Part shown: piece after piece, positions 22,159 through 30,566 of the stretch | Layout: each line of letters begins with the position of its first letter | How positions within the stretch are numbered: the first letter of the stretch is position 1 | NCBI GenBank assembly: GCA_017420625.1 | Contig: JAFOIR010000334.1 | Coordinates: 1-31,622 of the forward strand | DNA length: 31,622 nt | Reading direction: 5' to 3' | From: Bacillota bacterium | GTDB taxonomy: Bacteria; Bacillota_A; Clostridia; Lachnospirales; Bianqueaceae | Program-made: the position numbers and the translations under genes | Notes under the pieces: model-generated | Told to the model about the DNA's origin: nothing | Database searches by the model: none | What the model saw: the letters and a program-made list of their open reading frames with translations, nothing else

Positions 22159-22778
22159 ATAAAGGAACATTGGCTGTCATATCCGGTTTTTCCGGTGTAG
22201 GGAAAGGGACCGCTGTCAAAGAGCTCGTTTCGCGCTATCCTTATGCGTTGTCCGTTTCAGCGACGACAAGGGATCCAAGACCCGGAGAGGTTGACGGAGT
22301 CGCGTATCATTTTATCAGTAAAGAAGCTTTTGAAGATAAAATCCGTGAAGGGGATTTCTTTGAATGGGCTTCTTACGTGGATCAGTATTACGGAACGCCA
22401 AAATCCTATGTTTTAGAGGAACTGGCAAAAGGACATGATGTGATCCTGGAGATCGAGGCTGCCGGTGCAATGAAAGTCAAAGAGCAGCTTCCGGAAGCCA
22501 TCCTGATCTATATGCTGCCTCCGAGTATGCAGGAGCTGAAGCGCAGGCTGGTGGGACGAGGCACGGAGACGGAAGAAAAAATCGAAAAAAGACTGAAAAA
22601 AGCAAGAGAAGAAGAACTGGGAATTGCCAGGAAGTATGATTTTCTGATCGTGAATGACGACCTGGAAGCCTGTATCCGGGAACTTCATCGGATCATTCAG
22701 ACAAGAACCGGAATCGCACCAGGCCGAAGCGATCTTTTGGAAAGACTCGAGTCGGAAGTGCTTGAAAACAGAGTCTGA
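22155..22778 (+). CDS. gmk: Guanylate kinase
   Basis: The enzyme phosphorylates GMP to GDP with ATP. The protein has 207 residues, the normal length. The P-loop is GFSGVGKGT at 11-19. The GMP-binding motifs are intact: SVSATTRDPRPGEVDGVAYH, FFEWASYVDQYYGTP, and DVILEIEAAGA (the last replaces the more usual LDIDVQGA form). The lid and end RGTETEEKIEKRL and FLIVNDDLE are typical. Strong ribosome-binding site AGGAGGTGG. A promoter for the next gene lies within its 3' end. Confidence 0.96.
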   Translation: MNKGTLAVISGFSGVGKGTAVKELVSRYPYALSVSATTRDPRPGEVDGVAYHFISKEAFEDKIREGDFFEWASYVDQYYGTPKSYVLEELAKGHDVILEIEAAGAMKVKEQLPEAILIYMLPPSMQELKRRLVGRGTETEEKIEKRLKKAREEELGIARKYDFLIVNDDLEACIRELHRIIQTRTGIAPGRSDLLERLESEVLENRV

Positions 22779-22790
22779 ATCTGGTATAAT
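22762..22790 (+). promoter_or_regulatory. Internal promoter for rpoZ
   Basis: TTGAAA (22762-22767) and a perfect TATAAT (22785-22790) have an ideal 17-base spacer. The -35 lies inside the coding end of gmk, and the -10 is just after its stop. It is 34 bases before the rpoZ start. Confidence 0.85.
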
Positions 22791-22823
22791 AAAGGACTGA
22801 TATCAATATTAAAGGAGTCTTAC

Positions 22824-23132
22824 ATGCTGCACCCTTCATATATGGAATTGATCGATCGGGTCAACAATGTTAATGAATCAATGGGCGAGCCGAAGATCGA
22901 CAGCCGTTATACCCTGGTTATGGCAATCGCTAAAAGAGCTCGTGACCTGGTGGATGGAGATCCGGCCATGGTCGCTGATGACGTAGATGGGCGGACCCTT
23001 TCTCTGGCCGTCAAGGAAATGGACAAGGAAAAGCTCGGTATTGTTACAGTTGAGCCTGTTTACGAGACCGAAGAGGAGACCAACCCGCTGGATGAAGTGG
23101 ATCTTTCCACTTCAGTTGATGACGAAGAATAA
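22824..23132 (+). CDS. rpoZ: RNA polymerase omega subunit
   Basis: The protein has 102 residues and the usual start MLHPSYMELIDRVNN, followed by SRYTLVMAIAKRARDL, the conserved core contacting the beta-prime subunit. Omega helps assemble and stabilise RNA polymerase. The acidic C-terminus (ETEEETNPLDEVDLS) is longer than the conserved core but normal for Clostridia. AAAGGAG is upstream, and its stop directly abuts the priA start. Confidence 0.95.
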   Translation: MLHPSYMELIDRVNNVNESMGEPKIDSRYTLVMAIAKRARDLVDGDPAMVADDVDGRTLSLAVKEMDKEKLGIVTVEPVYETEEETNPLDEVDLSTSVDDEE

Positions 23133-25253
23133 ATGAAACCTCGTTACGCCAGTATCGTAATTGACGTCCATCATCAGAAAGTGGATCGGATCTTTACGTA
23201 TCTGGTGCCGGAATCTCTTCAGGAAGTGCTCTGCCCGGGACAGCTTGTCAGGGTTCCCTTTGGAGCCCATGATCAGCTGAAACGAGGATATATCCTGGAA
23301 CTTTGTGAGTCGCTCAGGCCGGAAGAGGAAAAAACGATCGGTGATAAGATCGATAAACTAAAGAGCATTCATTCGGTCCTGCAGGAAGAACCGCTTCTTC
23401 GAGAGAGAGAAATCAGACTGGCAAAATCGATAGCGGAGCGATATATGTCTCCGCTTTCTGCTTCTCTTGCCTTATTTTTACCAAAACTGCCTTCAAGAAC
23501 AAAAAGTTCGCTGTCCAAAGCAGCCGGAAAACTTCGTGAAGGTACAGAGGAAAAGTCCCAAATCAAGTCGGAGGAAGAGGCGCCGGCTTCTTTTGAGTGT
23601 GAACAAAAAGATCTCTGGCCGCTCCTTAATGAGCAGCAGCTTTCTGCTGTTCAAAAAATAACAGACAGTCTGGAAAAGAAAGAGTTCAGAGAATACCTGC
23701 TGTTTGGCATTACAGGAAGCGGAAAGACGGAAGTTTATATGCGTGTGATCCGTGAAGCATTCACCCGCGGCAGACGTACGATCCTGCTGGTTCCGGAGAT
23801 CAGTCTGACGCCTCAGCTCATTGAAGTTTTTCGGGAGCGGTTCGGAGAAGCTGTCGGTTTTACACACAGCCGGATGACGGACAAAGAGCGGACAGTTGTG
23901 TGGCATGAGGCAGCTGAAGGAAAATATCAGGTGATGATCGGACCCAGATCCGCTTTGTTTATGCCGATGAAAGACCTGGGACTGGTGATTCTGGATGAAG
24001 AGCATGAATCGAGCTATCGTTCCGATCAGCTTTCGCCGCATTATCATGCCAGGGAAGTGGCTGAAATGATGTGCCGCCTGGACGGTTGTCCTCTGGTTCT
24101 TGGATCTGCAACGCCGGATCTTTCCACATACTACCGCGCTCAGAACGGAGAAATTGCACTTCTTGAACTGCCGAAAAGAGCCGTTCGTTCTTCTCACCTT
24201 CCGTCTTCCAGACTGGTGGATATGCGCCTGGAGATGCAGAACGGCAATATGGGGATTTTCTGCAGTGAACTGACAGAAAAAATCAGACAGCGGCTGGAAC
24301 GGAAGGAACAGACGATCCTGTTTCTTAACCGGAAAGGGTATGCGACTTTCGTCAATTGCCGCAGCTGTGGGTTTGTACTCAAATGTCCCCGCTGCTATAT
24401 GCCCTATACCTATCATAAAGAATCAGACCGGCTGATCTGCCATCACTGTGGAAAGGAAGTCAGACTTCCCAGTATCTGTCCCTCCTGTGGTTCGATCCAT
24501 ATTCGCAGTTTCGGTGTAGGTACGGAGAGGGTCGAGGAAGAAGCGGCAAGGCTGTTTCCCGGTGCTTCGATCTGCAGGATGGATATGGGGACCATGAAAA
24601 AGCGCGAAGACTACGAAGAAGTCTATCAGAAATTCCGGCAGGGGGAAGGAGATATCCTGATCGGAACGCAGATGGTCGCCAAGGGATTTGATTTTCCCAA
24701 AGTAACACTGGTCGGTGTGCTGGCAGCTGATATGACATTGTATAATGCCGACTTTCACAGCAGCGAGCGGACATTTCAGCTGCTTACCCAGGTTGCCGGC
24801 CGAGCCGGGAGAGGAGATCTTCCGGGAGAAGTTCTGATTCAGACATTCTCACCGGAACACTACTGTCTGGTCAAAGCCAGTGAGCAGGATTATCCCGGGT
24901 TTTACAAAAATGAAATCGCTGCAAGACGTCTCATGCAGTGCCCGCCGTTTACGCATCTTGGTCAGGTGATCATACAGTCCCGAAGAGAAGACAATGTGAC
25001 CAGCGCTGCGAAACAGATGGCTGAACTGATGAGGAACTATGCAAAGGGAAAGTCCATTGAGATACTCGGACCTTCCCCGGCACAGCTTTTCAGGATCAAT
25101 AATGTTTTCAGATGGAAGCTCCTGATCAAGTGCGCAGAAGAAGACAGACTCAGGAACTTTGTACGATATACGATTGATCGTTTTAAAGAACGGTCGGATC
25201 TTGCCAGATACGTTGTGATCATGGCGGATATCGATCCGATGACGATTCAATAG
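23133..25253 (+). CDS. priA: Primosomal replication-restart helicase PriA
   Basis: The protein has 706 residues. The N-terminal 3'BD domain (YASIVIDVHHQKVDRIFTYL) is followed by a superfamily 2 helicase with Walker A GITGSGKT (192-199, K198) and DEEH (288-291). Between the helicase lobes are paired cysteines that bind two zinc ions (CRSCGFVLKCPRC and CHHCGKE...CPSCGS). The C-terminal lobe contains GTQMVAKGFDFPKVTLVG and QVAGRAGRG. PriA reloads the replisome at stalled forks. A linker at about residues 125-160 is Ser/Lys/Glu-rich. There are no bases between the rpoZ stop and this start, so it depends on coupling. Confidence 0.96.
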   Translation: MKPRYASIVIDVHHQKVDRIFTYLVPESLQEVLCPGQLVRVPFGAHDQLKRGYILELCESLRPEEEKTIGDKIDKLKSIHSVLQEEPLLREREIRLAKSIAERYMSPLSASLALFLPKLPSRTKSSLSKAAGKLREGTEEKSQIKSEEEAPASFECEQKDLWPLLNEQQLSAVQKITDSLEKKEFREYLLFGITGSGKTEVYMRVIREAFTRGRRTILLVPEISLTPQLIEVFRERFGEAVGFTHSRMTDKERTVVWHEAAEGKYQVMIGPRSALFMPMKDLGLVILDEEHESSYRSDQLSPHYHAREVAEMMCRLDGCPLVLGSATPDLSTYYRAQNGEIALLELPKRAVRSSHLPSSRLVDMRLEMQNGNMGIFCSELTEKIRQRLERKEQTILFLNRKGYATFVNCRSCGFVLKCPRCYMPYTYHKESDRLICHHCGKEVRLPSICPSCGSIHIRSFGVGTERVEEEAARLFPGASICRMDMGTMKKREDYEEVYQKFRQGEGDILIGTQMVAKGFDFPKVTLVGVLAADMTLYNADFHSSERTFQLLTQVAGRAGRGDLPGEVLIQTFSPEHYCLVKASEQDYPGFYKNEIAARRLMQCPPFTHLGQVIIQSRREDNVTSAAKQMAELMRNYAKGKSIEILGPSPAQLFRINNVFRWKLLIKCAEEDRLRNFVRYTIDRFKERSDLARYVVIMADIDPMTIQ

Positions 25254-25264
25254 GAGGAAATAAA

Positions 25265-25726
25265 ATGGCACTTCGCAATATCCGGGTCGATGATGATCCG
25301 ATTCTGAGAAAAGTATCAAGACCGGTAGAAAAACTGGATCAGAGGACTCAGACTCTGATCGATGATATGTTTGACACCATGTACGATGCGGAAGGAGTCG
25401 GTCTGGCTGCCCCGCAGGTTGGCGTGCTCAAGCAGATCGTCGTGATCGATACGGGAGAAGAGGGAGAAAAGATGGTCCTGATCAACCCGGAGATCATTCA
25501 TGAAGAAGGTGAGCAAAGAGGCCAGGAAGGATGCCTCAGCTTTCCGGGAAAAGCCGGTTATGTTACCAGGCCGAACATTGTCACGGTTCGGGCTCTGGAT
25601 CGGGAAGGTGCGGTATTTGAAAAAACAGGTGAAGGTTTACTTGCCAGAGCATTCTGTCATGAGATCGATCATCTGAAAGGTCAGGTCTATATCGATAAAG
25701 TCGAAGAATGGGTAAAACGCGAGTGA
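25265..25726 (+). CDS. def: Peptide deformylase
   Basis: The enzyme removes the formyl group from the N-terminal methionine of new proteins. The protein has 153 residues and is of the short clostridial type. All three motifs are present: GVGLAAPQVG (44-53), EGCLS (88-92, C90) and HEIDH (132-136, with catalytic E133). The metal is held by C90, H132 and H136. Strong ribosome-binding site TAGGAGGAA. The stop overlaps the fmt start. Confidence 0.97.
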   Translation: MALRNIRVDDDPILRKVSRPVEKLDQRTQTLIDDMFDTMYDAEGVGLAAPQVGVLKQIVVIDTGEEGEKMVLINPEIIHEEGEQRGQEGCLSFPGKAGYVTRPNIVTVRALDREGAVFEKTGEGLLARAFCHEIDHLKGQVYIDKVEEWVKRE

Positions 25727-26691
25727 GAATCGTATATATGGGAACGCCCGAGATCGCAGCGGATGTTCTGAAAGAACTCCTTTCGATGAAGGACAAAGCT
25801 GAGATCGTCGGTGTATTTACACAGCCGGACAAACCGGTAGGACGCAAACAGATCCTGACACCTCCGCCTGTCAAAGAACTGGCGCTAAGTGAAGGGATCC
25901 CGGTCTTTCAGCCACGACGGATCAAGAAGGAAAGACCGGTTCAGCAGCTGAAAGATCTGAATCCGGATCTGATCGTAGTCACCGCTTACGGGCAGATCCT
26001 CTCGGAAGAGATCCTGAATATCCCTCCGCATGGCTGCATCAATATGCATGCCTCCCTGCTTCCGAAGTACCGGGGAGCTGCTCCGATTCAGTGGTCGATC
26101 GTTCGAGGTGAAAAAGTGACCGGTGTAACGGCCATGAAGATGGATAAAGGCATGGATACCGGTGATATTCTGCTGCAGAAGGAAGTTGAGATCCTTCCGG
26201 ATGAGACAGAAGAAACGCTGCTTCATAAGCTTTCAAAGGCGGGCAGTCTTCTCATTCGGGAAACAGTAGAAAAACTGGCAGATGGACAGATCCTTCCGCA
26301 GATCAGACAGGAAGAAGAAAAAGCGACTTATGCTCCGATCATCGTCAAGGAGGACGGCCTGATTGACTGGAATCGGCCGGCACAGGACATTGACCGGATG
26401 ATTCGTGGATTTCATGTCTGGCCGGGAGCCTATTCGTTCTTTGAAGACAAGAAACTTACCCTTCTGGAAGCCCGTATAAGGGAAGCTGAAAATCCGTCAG
26501 CAATTCCCGGGACGATTCTTGCAGAGGAAGCAACCGGGAAAAAACCGAAGTTTCTGGTTCAGACAGGCGATGGAATTCTGGAGATCACAAAGCTGCAGCT
26601 GCAGGGGAAAAAAGCCATGGCAGCCGCTGATTTTCTGCGTGGTGTGAGACAGATTCCCGAAAAGTTAGGAGTTATCAATGATCTGGTTTGA
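25723..26691 (+). CDS. fmt: Methionyl-tRNA formyltransferase
   Basis: The enzyme formylates initiator Met-tRNA using 10-formyl-tetrahydrofolate, the counterpart of the adjacent deformylase. I choose GTG 25723 because it gives the family-typical start MRIVYMGTPEIA and a GTGA overlap with the def stop; ATG 25708 would add five residues. The length is 322 residues. The catalytic region has NMHASLLPKYRGAAPIQW and the C-terminal OB-like domain starts around residue 205 (KEDGLIDWNRPAQDIDRMIRG). YAPII before it is typical. The end overlaps the next gene by 14 bases. Confidence 0.95.
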   Translation: MRIVYMGTPEIAADVLKELLSMKDKAEIVGVFTQPDKPVGRKQILTPPPVKELALSEGIPVFQPRRIKKERPVQQLKDLNPDLIVVTAYGQILSEEILNIPPHGCINMHASLLPKYRGAAPIQWSIVRGEKVTGVTAMKMDKGMDTGDILLQKEVEILPDETEETLLHKLSKAGSLLIRETVEKLADGQILPQIRQEEEKATYAPIIVKEDGLIDWNRPAQDIDRMIRGFHVWPGAYSFFEDKKLTLLEARIREAENPSAIPGTILAEEATGKKPKFLVQTGDGILEITKLQLQGKKAMAAADFLRGVRQIPEKLGVINDLV

Positions 26692-27403
26692 TTCATACTA
26701 TATCATCCTGGTACTGCCGACAGTTATCTTTGCGCTGATCGCGCAGGGAATCGTCAAGAGCACGTACCGGAAGTATTCTTCTGTACCGACCAGCCGGGGT
26801 TTGACCGGAAAGGCGGTCGCAGAGATGATCCTTCAGCAGGCAGGCATCTATGATGTCCCGGTTGAGATGACCGGCGGAGAACTATCGGATCATTACGATC
26901 CTTCTGCCAGAGTGCTTCGCCTGTCCGGTTCTGTTTTCAACGGTCATTCCATTGCAGCGATCGGAGTTGCCGCACATGAATGCGGCCATGCGATTCAGCA
27001 TCAGGATGGATATGCGCCGCTTTCTATTCGCAATGCCATCATTCCGGCAACGAGGATCGGTTCCAATTTGTCTATTCCGCTGATTCTGATCGGTGTGATC
27101 ATCGGACGGCTCAGCTCACAGGGGATGGCTTCCGATCTGAGCTATTACGTCATTATGGGCGGTATTGCGCTGTTTGGTCTTTCTGTGGTTTTCCAGCTGC
27201 TGACGCTGCCGGTGGAATTTAATGCATCCAGAAGGGCTCTTCGGATTCTGGGAGACGGAATGTATCTTACCAGCGAAGAACTCACAGGTGCCAGAAAGGT
27301 TCTTGTGGCGGCTGCACTGACTTATGTGGCTGCGCTGGCTCAGGCTCTGGCAAATCTGCTTCGACTGATTCTGATCTATGGAGGCGGCCGGCGCCGTGAC
27401 TGA
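26678..27403 (+). CDS. YugP-type membrane zinc metallopeptidase
   Basis: The protein has 241 residues. One N-terminal membrane span (about 7-25) is followed by the catalytic region with the zinc motif H100-E-C-G-H104 and three further hydrophobic segments (about 125-150, 155-180, 205-235). It matches the YugP/COG2738 family, including RGLTGKAVAEMIL and HYDPSARVLRLS. The substrate is unknown; membrane-protein quality control has been suggested for similar peptidases. AGGAG precedes the start, and the 3' end overlaps rsmB by a few bases. Confidence 0.92.
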   Translation: MIWFDSYYIILVLPTVIFALIAQGIVKSTYRKYSSVPTSRGLTGKAVAEMILQQAGIYDVPVEMTGGELSDHYDPSARVLRLSGSVFNGHSIAAIGVAAHECGHAIQHQDGYAPLSIRNAIIPATRIGSNLSIPLILIGVIIGRLSSQGMASDLSYYVIMGGIALFGLSVVFQLLTLPVEFNASRRALRILGDGMYLTSEELTGARKVLVAAALTYVAALAQALANLLRLILIYGGGRRRD

Positions 27404-28715
27404 TGTAAGAAGGACGGCCATGCGTGCGGTACATATGATCTCGGAAGAAAAGGGATATTCCCAGCTGGTTCTTTCCTCTTTGCTGAAGGAATCCGATGAT
27501 CTTTCTGAACAGGACAGAAAACTGCTCACACAGATCGTTTACCGCACGATCACTTTTCTTTCCCCGATTGACCGGGTGATCGAAAAGTATTCCAGAACTC
27601 CTTTGAAGAAGCTTCATCCTGAGGTTTTGAGTGCGCTTCGGATCGGGATCTGTCAGATTCTTTTTATGGACGGGATCCGTCCGTATGCTGCCGTATCATC
27701 TACAGTTGATGCCCTCAAAAAAAGCCGGGGCAAATCTTTTTCGGGTTATGTCAATGGAGTGCTGCGTTCGGTCGTGAGGGATCAGGAGAAAAAGATTCTG
27801 GTACCGGAGAGAAGGGTCACATTTCCGGCATGGCTGGAAAAGCGCCTGATCGAACAATACGGAAAAGAAAAAACAGATGAACTTGCGAAGATCTTTGCTG
27901 AGCAGCGGCCTGTTTCGATACGAATCGATGCAGAAGGAGAAGAAAGAGAACAAATCCTGAAAGATCTTGCGAAGATAACCGACCTCTGGCCGGGAACACT
28001 CTGTCCGGATGCCTTCTATCTTCGGGAAGGGGCACGAATCGCCGAGTGGCCGGCTTTTGCGGAAGGATCGATCAGTGTGCAGGGTGAAAGCAGTATGGCG
28101 GCAGCTCAGGCACTGTTGTCCTTTATCCCCGGGAGAGGAGAAGGGATGAAGATCCTGGATATGTGTGCGGCTCCGGGCAGTAAATCCTGTATGATAGCAA
28201 AACGGACAGATGCTTTGGTCATCAGCCGTGATCTGTACCCGGCCCGCGTCCGGCTGATAGAAGAGAACAGAAAAAGGCTTCATCTTGAAAATCTGAAAGC
28301 GGAGGTAAAGGATGCTCTCAGGATTCGGGAAGAGGAGAAGGAAACCTTTGATCTGATCCTGCTTGATGCACCGTGCAGCGGGATCGGAACGATCCGCAGC
28401 AAACCGGATATTTTGCTTCAAAGAAGAGAAGAAGATATTGCGGATCTGTCTGATCTGCAGGAGAAGATGCTTCTGGAAGCAGCCAGGATGCTGAAAAAGG
28501 GAGGTGTTCTCATTTACAGCACCTGTACGCTTCTGAAGGAAGAAAACGAACAGCAGGTCACTAAGTTTTTGGAGAACACAGATTCGTTCGAGGAACTGGA
28601 TCTGTCCGGCTGTTTTCCCGGAAAGATTGCAGCAGACGAAAAACATTTGACACTTTGGCCGCAGGCGAATGGATATGACGGATTTTTTATTGCGGCTTTT
28701 AGAAAAGAAGGATAA
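27396..28715 (+). CDS. rsmB: 16S rRNA m5C967 methyltransferase RsmB
   Basis: The protein has 439 residues from GTG 27396, which has GGAGG at 27380-27384 upstream; the ATG at 27378 would overlap this site. The N-terminal NusB-like RNA-binding domain has DVRRTAMRAV and YVNGVLRSV. The C-terminal methyltransferase has the SAM motif LDMCAAPGSKS and the catalytic motifs LDAPCSGIGTIRSKPD and YSTCTLLKEENEQQV, with the two cysteines of the m5C mechanism. It overlaps yugP by 8 bases. It modifies the small-subunit RNA, as its neighbour RlmN does the large-subunit RNA. Confidence 0.95.
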   Translation: MTDVRRTAMRAVHMISEEKGYSQLVLSSLLKESDDLSEQDRKLLTQIVYRTITFLSPIDRVIEKYSRTPLKKLHPEVLSALRIGICQILFMDGIRPYAAVSSTVDALKKSRGKSFSGYVNGVLRSVVRDQEKKILVPERRVTFPAWLEKRLIEQYGKEKTDELAKIFAEQRPVSIRIDAEGEEREQILKDLAKITDLWPGTLCPDAFYLREGARIAEWPAFAEGSISVQGESSMAAAQALLSFIPGRGEGMKILDMCAAPGSKSCMIAKRTDALVISRDLYPARVRLIEENRKRLHLENLKAEVKDALRIREEEKETFDLILLDAPCSGIGTIRSKPDILLQRREEDIADLSDLQEKMLLEAARMLKKGGVLIYSTCTLLKEENEQQVTKFLENTDSFEELDLSGCFPGKIAADEKHLTLWPQANGYDGFFIAAFRKEG

Positions 28716-28738
28716 TACATTTCCGGAGAGGAGGAATC

Positions 28739-29791
28739 ATGCGTTCAGGGATTGATCTTGGCATCGATGAATGGCGGGCGTATCTGACAGAATGTCAGGA
28801 AAAGCCATTTCTGGCCGTTCCCATTTTCCGATGGATTCATGCCCACCATGTTTCATCCTTCGATGAGATGAGTGATGTTCCTCTTCGGCTCCGGGAAAAA
28901 TTAAAAGAAGAATTCAGAATTGATCTTCCAAAGATCCTGGGCAAGGAAACCGCGGAAGACGAAACAGCCAAATATCTGGTGGAATTTCAGGATACAGGCA
29001 CGAGTGCAGAATGTGTTCTGATGAAATACCGGTTCGGTTATTCTCTGTGTATCTCTTCACAGGCCGGATGCAGGATGGGCTGCCGCTTCTGTGCTTCCAC
29101 CCTGCGGGGACTGGATCGGAATCTGACCGGAGGAGAAATGGCTGGCCAGATCTATGCTGTAGAGAAGGATGCAAAGGTCAGTATTTCCCATGTGGTTGTA
29201 ATGGGGTGCGGAGAACCTTTTGATAACATTCAGGAGCTGTTCCGGTTTTTGAATCTGATCCATGAGGAAGAAGGCAAGAATCTGAGCCTCAGGAATATTA
29301 CTGTTTCAACCTGTGGCCTGCCGGATCAGATCAGGATCTTTACAGACAGGGATCTTCCGGTGACTTTGGCGGTTTCGCTGCATGCGCCGAACGATACGGT
29401 CCGCAAAAAGATCATGCGGATTGCTCAGGCGGTATCGATGGAAGAGCTCATGGATGCCTGCCGTTATTATACAGGAAAAACCAACCGCAGAATTACTTTT
29501 GAGTATCTGCTGATCGATCATCTGAACGACAGCAGAGCGCTGGCCGAAGAGCTATGCGCGCTTCTTTCGGGTCTTTTGTGTCACGTCAATGTGATTCCGG
29601 TCAATCCGGTGAAGGAATGCGGCTTTGAAAGGCCGAAGGAAGAAAGAATCCGACAGTTTATCGAGGTGCTGGAGCATCATCATATTCCCGTCACCCGAAG
29701 AAGGGAAATGGGAAAAAGTATCGACGCAGCCTGTGGACAGCTTAGGCATAAAAGACAGCTCCAGGCGCTGAGGGAGGATAGTCATGCATAA
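28739..29791 (+). CDS. rlmN: 23S rRNA A2503 methyltransferase RlmN (radical SAM)
   Basis: The protein has 350 residues. The radical SAM cluster motif is C111-x3-C115-x2-C118 (CRMGCRFC). The C-terminal cysteine C332 in SIDAACGQL and a further upstream conserved cysteine take part in the ping-pong methyl transfer. The family motif GEPFDN is present, in VVMGCGEPFDN in place of the more usual KGMGEP. RlmN methylates A2503 in 23S rRNA and also A37 of some tRNAs. A strong GGAGAGGAGG precedes the start. It overlaps the phosphatase gene by 8 bases. Confidence 0.95.
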   Translation: MRSGIDLGIDEWRAYLTECQEKPFLAVPIFRWIHAHHVSSFDEMSDVPLRLREKLKEEFRIDLPKILGKETAEDETAKYLVEFQDTGTSAECVLMKYRFGYSLCISSQAGCRMGCRFCASTLRGLDRNLTGGEMAGQIYAVEKDAKVSISHVVVMGCGEPFDNIQELFRFLNLIHEEEGKNLSLRNITVSTCGLPDQIRIFTDRDLPVTLAVSLHAPNDTVRKKIMRIAQAVSMEELMDACRYYTGKTNRRITFEYLLIDHLNDSRALAEELCALLSGLLCHVNVIPVNPVKECGFERPKEERIRQFIEVLEHHHIPVTRRREMGKSIDAACGQLRHKRQLQALREDSHA

Positions 29792-30566
29792 GAACCGAAT
29801 CAATGCAGCAGCCAGATGCGATACGGGAATCGTCCGACCAATCAACCAGGATCAGGTATATTACTCCCTGGATCCGGTCGGATATCTTCCGAATCTGTTT
29901 GTGGTTGCTGACGGTATGGGAGGACATCGGGCCGGAGACCTTGCTTCCAGCGAGGCACTGCGGTATTTCCGTGAATATATAGAAGATCATTCGAAAGAGG
30001 AAGACGATATCATCGTTCTGATGAAAACGGCACTTCAGATGGCTAACCGCTATATCTATTATCTTTCGGAAGAATCACCGGCTTACCGCGGCATGGGAAC
30101 TACCTTTGTAGCGGTGACAGTCTGCGGAAATTATCTGTATTGTATCAATGTGGGTGACAGCCGTATGTACCGACTCAAACAATCGGAGGAAACACCTTTG
30201 ACGCTGGACCGTGTCACGATTGACCATTCCGTCGTGGAGATGCTGCTTCGAAGCGGTGCGATCACGGAGGAAGAAGCACGGGTACATCCGCAGAAAAATA
30301 TGGTTACACGTGCCATTGGTATTGATGAAACAGTAGAGATCGACGATTATGTGATTGAGACTTCGGATCTGAAACGGATCCTGCTTTGCTCGGACGGACT
30401 TTCCAACATGCTTCCGGATCTGGAAATACTGAAGGAACTATCCGCGGAAAAAAGTGTGGAGGAGACAGCTGACCGATTAGTCGACAGAGCTAATGAGGCT
30501 GGCGGTAAAGATAATATTTCCGTGGTTGTGATCGAGTTTGCGGGGGAGGATGAGATCGATGCTTGA
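29784..30566 (+). CDS. prpC: PP2C-type serine/threonine phosphatase (PrpC/Stp)
   Basis: The protein has 260 residues. The metal-binding positions are visible: D23 in RPINQDQ, D43-G44 in VVADGMGGHRAG, D204 in LCSDGLSNML, and D243 in GGKDNISVVV. Other family marks are GMGTTFVA and INVGDSRMYRL. There is no membrane span. It dephosphorylates targets of the adjacent PrkC-like kinase. AGGGAGGA precedes the start; the stop overlaps the kinase start by 8 bases, the usual tight pairing. Confidence 0.95.
   Translation: MHKNRINAAARCDTGIVRPINQDQVYYSLDPVGYLPNLFVVADGMGGHRAGDLASSEALRYFREYIEDHSKEEDDIIVLMKTALQMANRYIYYLSEESPAYRGMGTTFVAVTVCGNYLYCINVGDSRMYRLKQSEETPLTLDRVTIDHSVVEMLLRSGAITEEEARVHPQKNMVTRAIGIDETVEIDDYVIETSDLKRILLCSDGLSNMLPDLEILKELSAEKSVEETADRLVDRANEAGGKDNISVVVIEFAGEDEIDA

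Noticed and set aside
23493..24416. 307-codon minus-strand open frame
   Set aside because: Antisense of priA, whose helicase and zinc motifs are complete.
27696..28646. 316-codon minus-strand open frame
   Set aside because: Antisense of rsmB, no domain and no start signals.
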